Assembly: GCA_015501595.1 (NCBI GenBank)
Contig: JADNRX010000004.1
Coordinates: 1 to 64,000 of the forward strand
Direction: 5' to 3'
Origin: Hymenopellis radicata
Taxonomy: Eukaryota > Basidiomycota > Agaricomycetes > Agaricales > Physalacriaceae
Length of the DNA: 64,000 nucleotides
Below are positions 61,265-64,000 of the stretch, piece by piece. The notes under the pieces are model-generated. The model was not told where the DNA came from and ran no database searches. It saw nothing but the letters and a program-made list of their open reading frames with translations. How positions within the stretch are numbered: position 1 is the first letter of the stretch; every line of letters starts with the position of its first letter. A program made the position numbers and the translations under genes.

Positions 61265-62278
61265 ATGTTTTTGACGCGTTCAGAATACGGTACGCAATCA
61301 TACTGCTGTATAAACACTATTTCTTAGTTAAAGCAGACCGTGGTGTCAACACATTCTCTCCCGAAGGTCGACTGTTCCAAGGTGCGCTCATTTCCTCGTA
61401 TGTTACGCCGTTACTGAGTATCTTCAGTCGAATATGCCATAGAGGCCATCAAGGTACTCCAAAATCTCAATTCGTATCTTGTTTATTCATCTCCACCCAG
61501 CTTGGCTCAACAACCATTGGCGTGCGGACGTCGGAGGGCGTCATCCTCGGTGTCGAACAGCGTGTGCAATCGCCGCTCCTTGAAGCTAGTTCTATCGAAA
61601 AGATCATGGAGATCGACTCCCACCTCGGTTGCGCCATGTCTGGACTCACCGCCGACGCCCGTACCATGATCGACCATGCGCGAGTAACAGCTCAGAACCA
61701 CGCTTTCACCTACGACGAGAAGATCAAGGTCGAGAGCGTCACACAGGCGGTTTGTGATCTGGCCCTGCGCTTTGGAGAGAGTGTCCACGATGAGGAGGCG
61801 ATGATGAGTCGCCCGTTTGGTGTCGCGTTGTTGATTGCTGGTTACGATGAGCTGGGGCCCCAATTGTGCGTTCGCCTCTATTTCTGCTTTCTATTTCTTA
61901 TGTCTACTTAGATATCACACGGATCCCTCTGGGACCTCAGTCAAGTATGAGGCCAAAGCAATTGGTTCGGGTTCGGAGGCGGCACAGGCCGAATTGCAGG
62001 ACAAGTGGCATTCCGTACGAAAGTCCACTCTTTTCAACAGCTATGGTCTTATCATCTATACAGCAAATGACCCTAGCCGAAGCGCAAACATTAACACTAC
62101 GAGTACTGAAGCAAGTCATGGAGGAAAAGCTCGATCATCACAATGTCCAATTAGCCCTGGTAAGTCGCTGGTCATTATGCTTGCTCTAATGTTTATATTC
62201 GTCTTTCAGGTGACACCCGAGACTGGATTCGAAATTCTGGATGAGAAAAAGTTGAAAGAAGCTATAGAGCGCATGTAA
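61265..62278 (+). CDS. PUP2: 20S proteasome subunit alpha-5
   Basis: Seven exons (61265-61289, 61337-61381, 61428-61453, 61501-61865, 61912-62014, 62064-62159, 62210-62278) give 242 residues. The alpha-type N-terminal signature is assembled from three small exons: '[20 protein letters not shown]'. Then '[20 protein letters not shown]', '[16 protein letters not shown]', '[15 protein letters not shown]' and '[18 protein letters not shown]'. '[10 protein letters not shown]' and '[10 protein letters not shown]' point to alpha-5. It is a non-catalytic gate-forming ring subunit. Confidence 0.95.
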
Positions 62279-62521
62279 TTTTAATTCGCCGTTGTTTCTC
62301 TGTATTGTTGAATCTGGTTCTGGCTATCTGGCCAGAGGTGTAACCTGCATGTAAGATTGAAAAAGTCGGATCTCAAACCATTCGACATGTTGTTTGGTCG
62401 TGGCACTGCATCGAAGCAGCTCAACGAGCAATATGTTGCTTGATGCTATATTTTCTTGGTTGCTACTAATACAAGGAGCAACGTACTCCCCGTCAACTCT
62501 AAAATACAAGTCGCAGTCCAT

Positions 62522-64000
62522 TCAGTCGTCTTCGTCCCAATTACCTGCCTGTTGAGGAACCTTCGGCCCACCCGCAGGTTTGCTCATGATTATACTATCA
62601 ACGCTCAGCACCGACACAGCTGCCTCGGTAGCGAGCTTGAGAGCCCATGTCTTTGCACCTAGCGAGTCATAGATGGCATGGCTTGTGGATTCGAGGGTAC
62701 CGTCGGTTTCCGCCTAAGACTTGTAGTCAGCCCAGTGCAACGAAAAAGCTGGAAGATACGAACTTCAACATCAACGCCCCAGGTAGCACCACCTTCTTCT
62801 TCGTGTTTCGCCCACAACCGACTCAGAACCTCATTACCCTCTGCACCACCAAGTGCGTTTTCAGCCAATGTTCGAGGAACAACCTCTAGCGCCATGGAAT
62901 ACCGCTTCACGGCGTGCTGCGCGAGACCCTTCAAGGAATTGCCGTACACCTCTATTCTCTTGGCCAATTCCAGCTCAGAAGCACCAGCACCTGGAACAAG
63001 CCGCTCGTCCTTCATCAAACTCTTGATAACATTGACACCATCGTCTACGGCGCGCTCGAGGTCATCGAGGTGGTTGGCGGTTGCGCCGCGGAGAACGATG
63101 GTGGCCATCCGCGAACGACCACCAGGAGATTGTGGATCGAAGCCTTCGTCGCCATCAGACAACTGGCGCAGGACAGTGACCCGATCGCCGCCAATTTCGA
63201 TGGTCTCGAAAACATCGACATAGCCGGCCTCGTCCGGAGTCGGTGCGCCCATCCGAGCGAGAGGCGTAGCATTAACAACGCGGGACGCTCGTCGCAAGTC
63301 GAACTTGGATAGTACTTTGAGAACAGCGATGTTGTAACGATTGAGATAGTGCAGCGCAAGGTCCCCAATACTGGAGCCTGCGATGATGACTTTGACGCCA
63401 GAATCCGCGATCTCTTTGAAGATCTTTTCGAGTTGTTGTTCTTCGCCCCTAGTAAAGTTGAGCATCTCGTCGGCGTTTTTAAGAAGGACAGTGCCCTTCG
63501 TTTCTGTCTGGGCAATGTCAAGAGCAGACGTGAAGATAGCGACTTTGGCCTTTGTGACTTTCTTGATCAGTCCTGAACGGAGCAGTGAGATTTTGCGATG
63601 GAGAACGACATGATGGGATATCACCTTCCGGCTCTCGCCCAAATACCATGCCCTGAACCACTCTGCTACCAGCAAGGCTTCCACCCATAATCTTGACCAC
63701 ACGGACATTGTCGACATTGAAGTTTTTGGGATTGGGGGGCATAACGGCAAGCGCAGCCTCTGCGACAAGAGAGGCCAGAGTATCCTCAAAACCATACTGC
63801 TTTGAAGCGATGGCGGGTTTGAGTGCGGAGGCAAGGGAGGGCTGTGTTAGCGGTGAAGGTAGGCTAAAGGTGGATAGTTCTGAAATACGATTAGGATGCA
63901 GTGCGCGGTGCGAGCGAATTACATACTTTCGAGTTCGGCCAGCGCCTTGACACACGCGAGTTCGTATCCTTTTATGATCTCACTTGGATGTAAGCCCATT
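62522..64000 (-). CDS. CCT8: Chaperonin CCT8 (TCP-1 theta), 3' part
   Basis: The gene runs off the window. Visible minus-strand exons: 64000-63927, 63879-63625, 63572-62764, 62713-62522. Segments: 'LHPSEIIKGYELACVKAL', 'VDNVRVVKIMGGSLAGSR', 'GMVFGREPEG', 'IAQTETKGTVLLKNADEML', 'MATIVLRGATANHLDDLERA' and 'SMALEVVPRTLAENALGG'. The C-terminus is 'PAGGPKVPQQAGNWDEDD'. It is a subunit of the hetero-oligomeric cytosolic chaperonin folding actin and tubulin. The N-terminal ATP-binding exons lie outside. Confidence 0.95.

Overview
This is a gene-dense stretch of a filamentous basidiomycete nuclear genome, most likely an agaricomycete (mushroom-forming) fungus. The evidence is many GT-AG introns of about 45-60 nt, several per gene, together with basidiomycete marker genes: a Clp1 (clampless) homologue, an Msb1/Mug8-type polarity protein, a tandem Zn2Cys6 factor and a secreted family with the 'EPL-NVIISG' motif that I recall from mushroom genomes. 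No mitochondrial, viral, CRISPR or intact transposon sequence was seen. All product names come from reading translations and recalling families; no database search was possible.

Layout. 1-5.6 kb: 3' end of EMG1/NEP1, a SEC14-type lipid transfer protein, a RAP1-like telomere protein (-) divergent from a site-2 protease (+). 6.5-9.6 kb: Msb1/Mug8-like polarity protein (-), then a 1.7 kb gene-free gap. 11.3-20.9 kb: prolyl-tRNA synthetase, a decayed copy of the 3' end of the neighbouring helicase gene, TIM17, the Prp2/DHX16 spliceosomal helicase (-), and the REI1/ZNF622 60S maturation factor. 21.1-29.5 kb: a RAX2-like cortical marker ending in an SH3 domain (-), a probable complex I subunit (-), a small coiled-coil orphan, SYF2 (-), and a 92-residue RPEL protein with a GC-AG intron. 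29.6-33.4 kb: a FAM210/DUF1279 protein (-), S-adenosylmethionine decarboxylase, and a factor with two Zn2Cys6 clusters plus an integrase-like HHCC motif (-). 34.2-45 kb: a secreted protein, DBF4 (-), ATG5, the Clp1 homologue, DEAD-box helicase DBP9, and a GH5 glucanase pseudogene. 45.4-64 kb: an acidic orphan, NF-YA/HAP2 (-), a THO1-like SAP protein, RPS13 (-), RPS6, urease, serine hydroxymethyltransferase, a GEN1/Yen1-like nuclease, a TFIIIC triple-barrel subunit (-), RPS18 (-), proteasome alpha-5 and the 3' part of CCT8 (-).

There is no operon-like organisation. Most genes are housekeeping (translation, splicing, proteostasis, replication), often in divergent pairs with short shared promoters (RAP1/S2P, complex I subunit/orphan, FAM210/SAMDC, DBF4/ATG5, RPS13/RPS6). 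Functional themes recur without obvious clustering: cell polarity and dikaryon development (Msb1, RAX2, Clp1), splicing (Prp2, SYF2), ribosome biogenesis (EMG1, REI1, three ribosomal proteins) and nitrogen/one-carbon/polyamine metabolism (urease, SHMT, SAMDC).

A technical theme is important. At least five otherwise intact genes (S2P, Msb1, RAX2 twice, GEN1) need a single-base shift exactly at a homopolymer run. This suggests sequencing or assembly indels rather than real pseudogenes. By contrast, the GH5 locus and the helicase fragment carry many large and small lesions and look truly dead.
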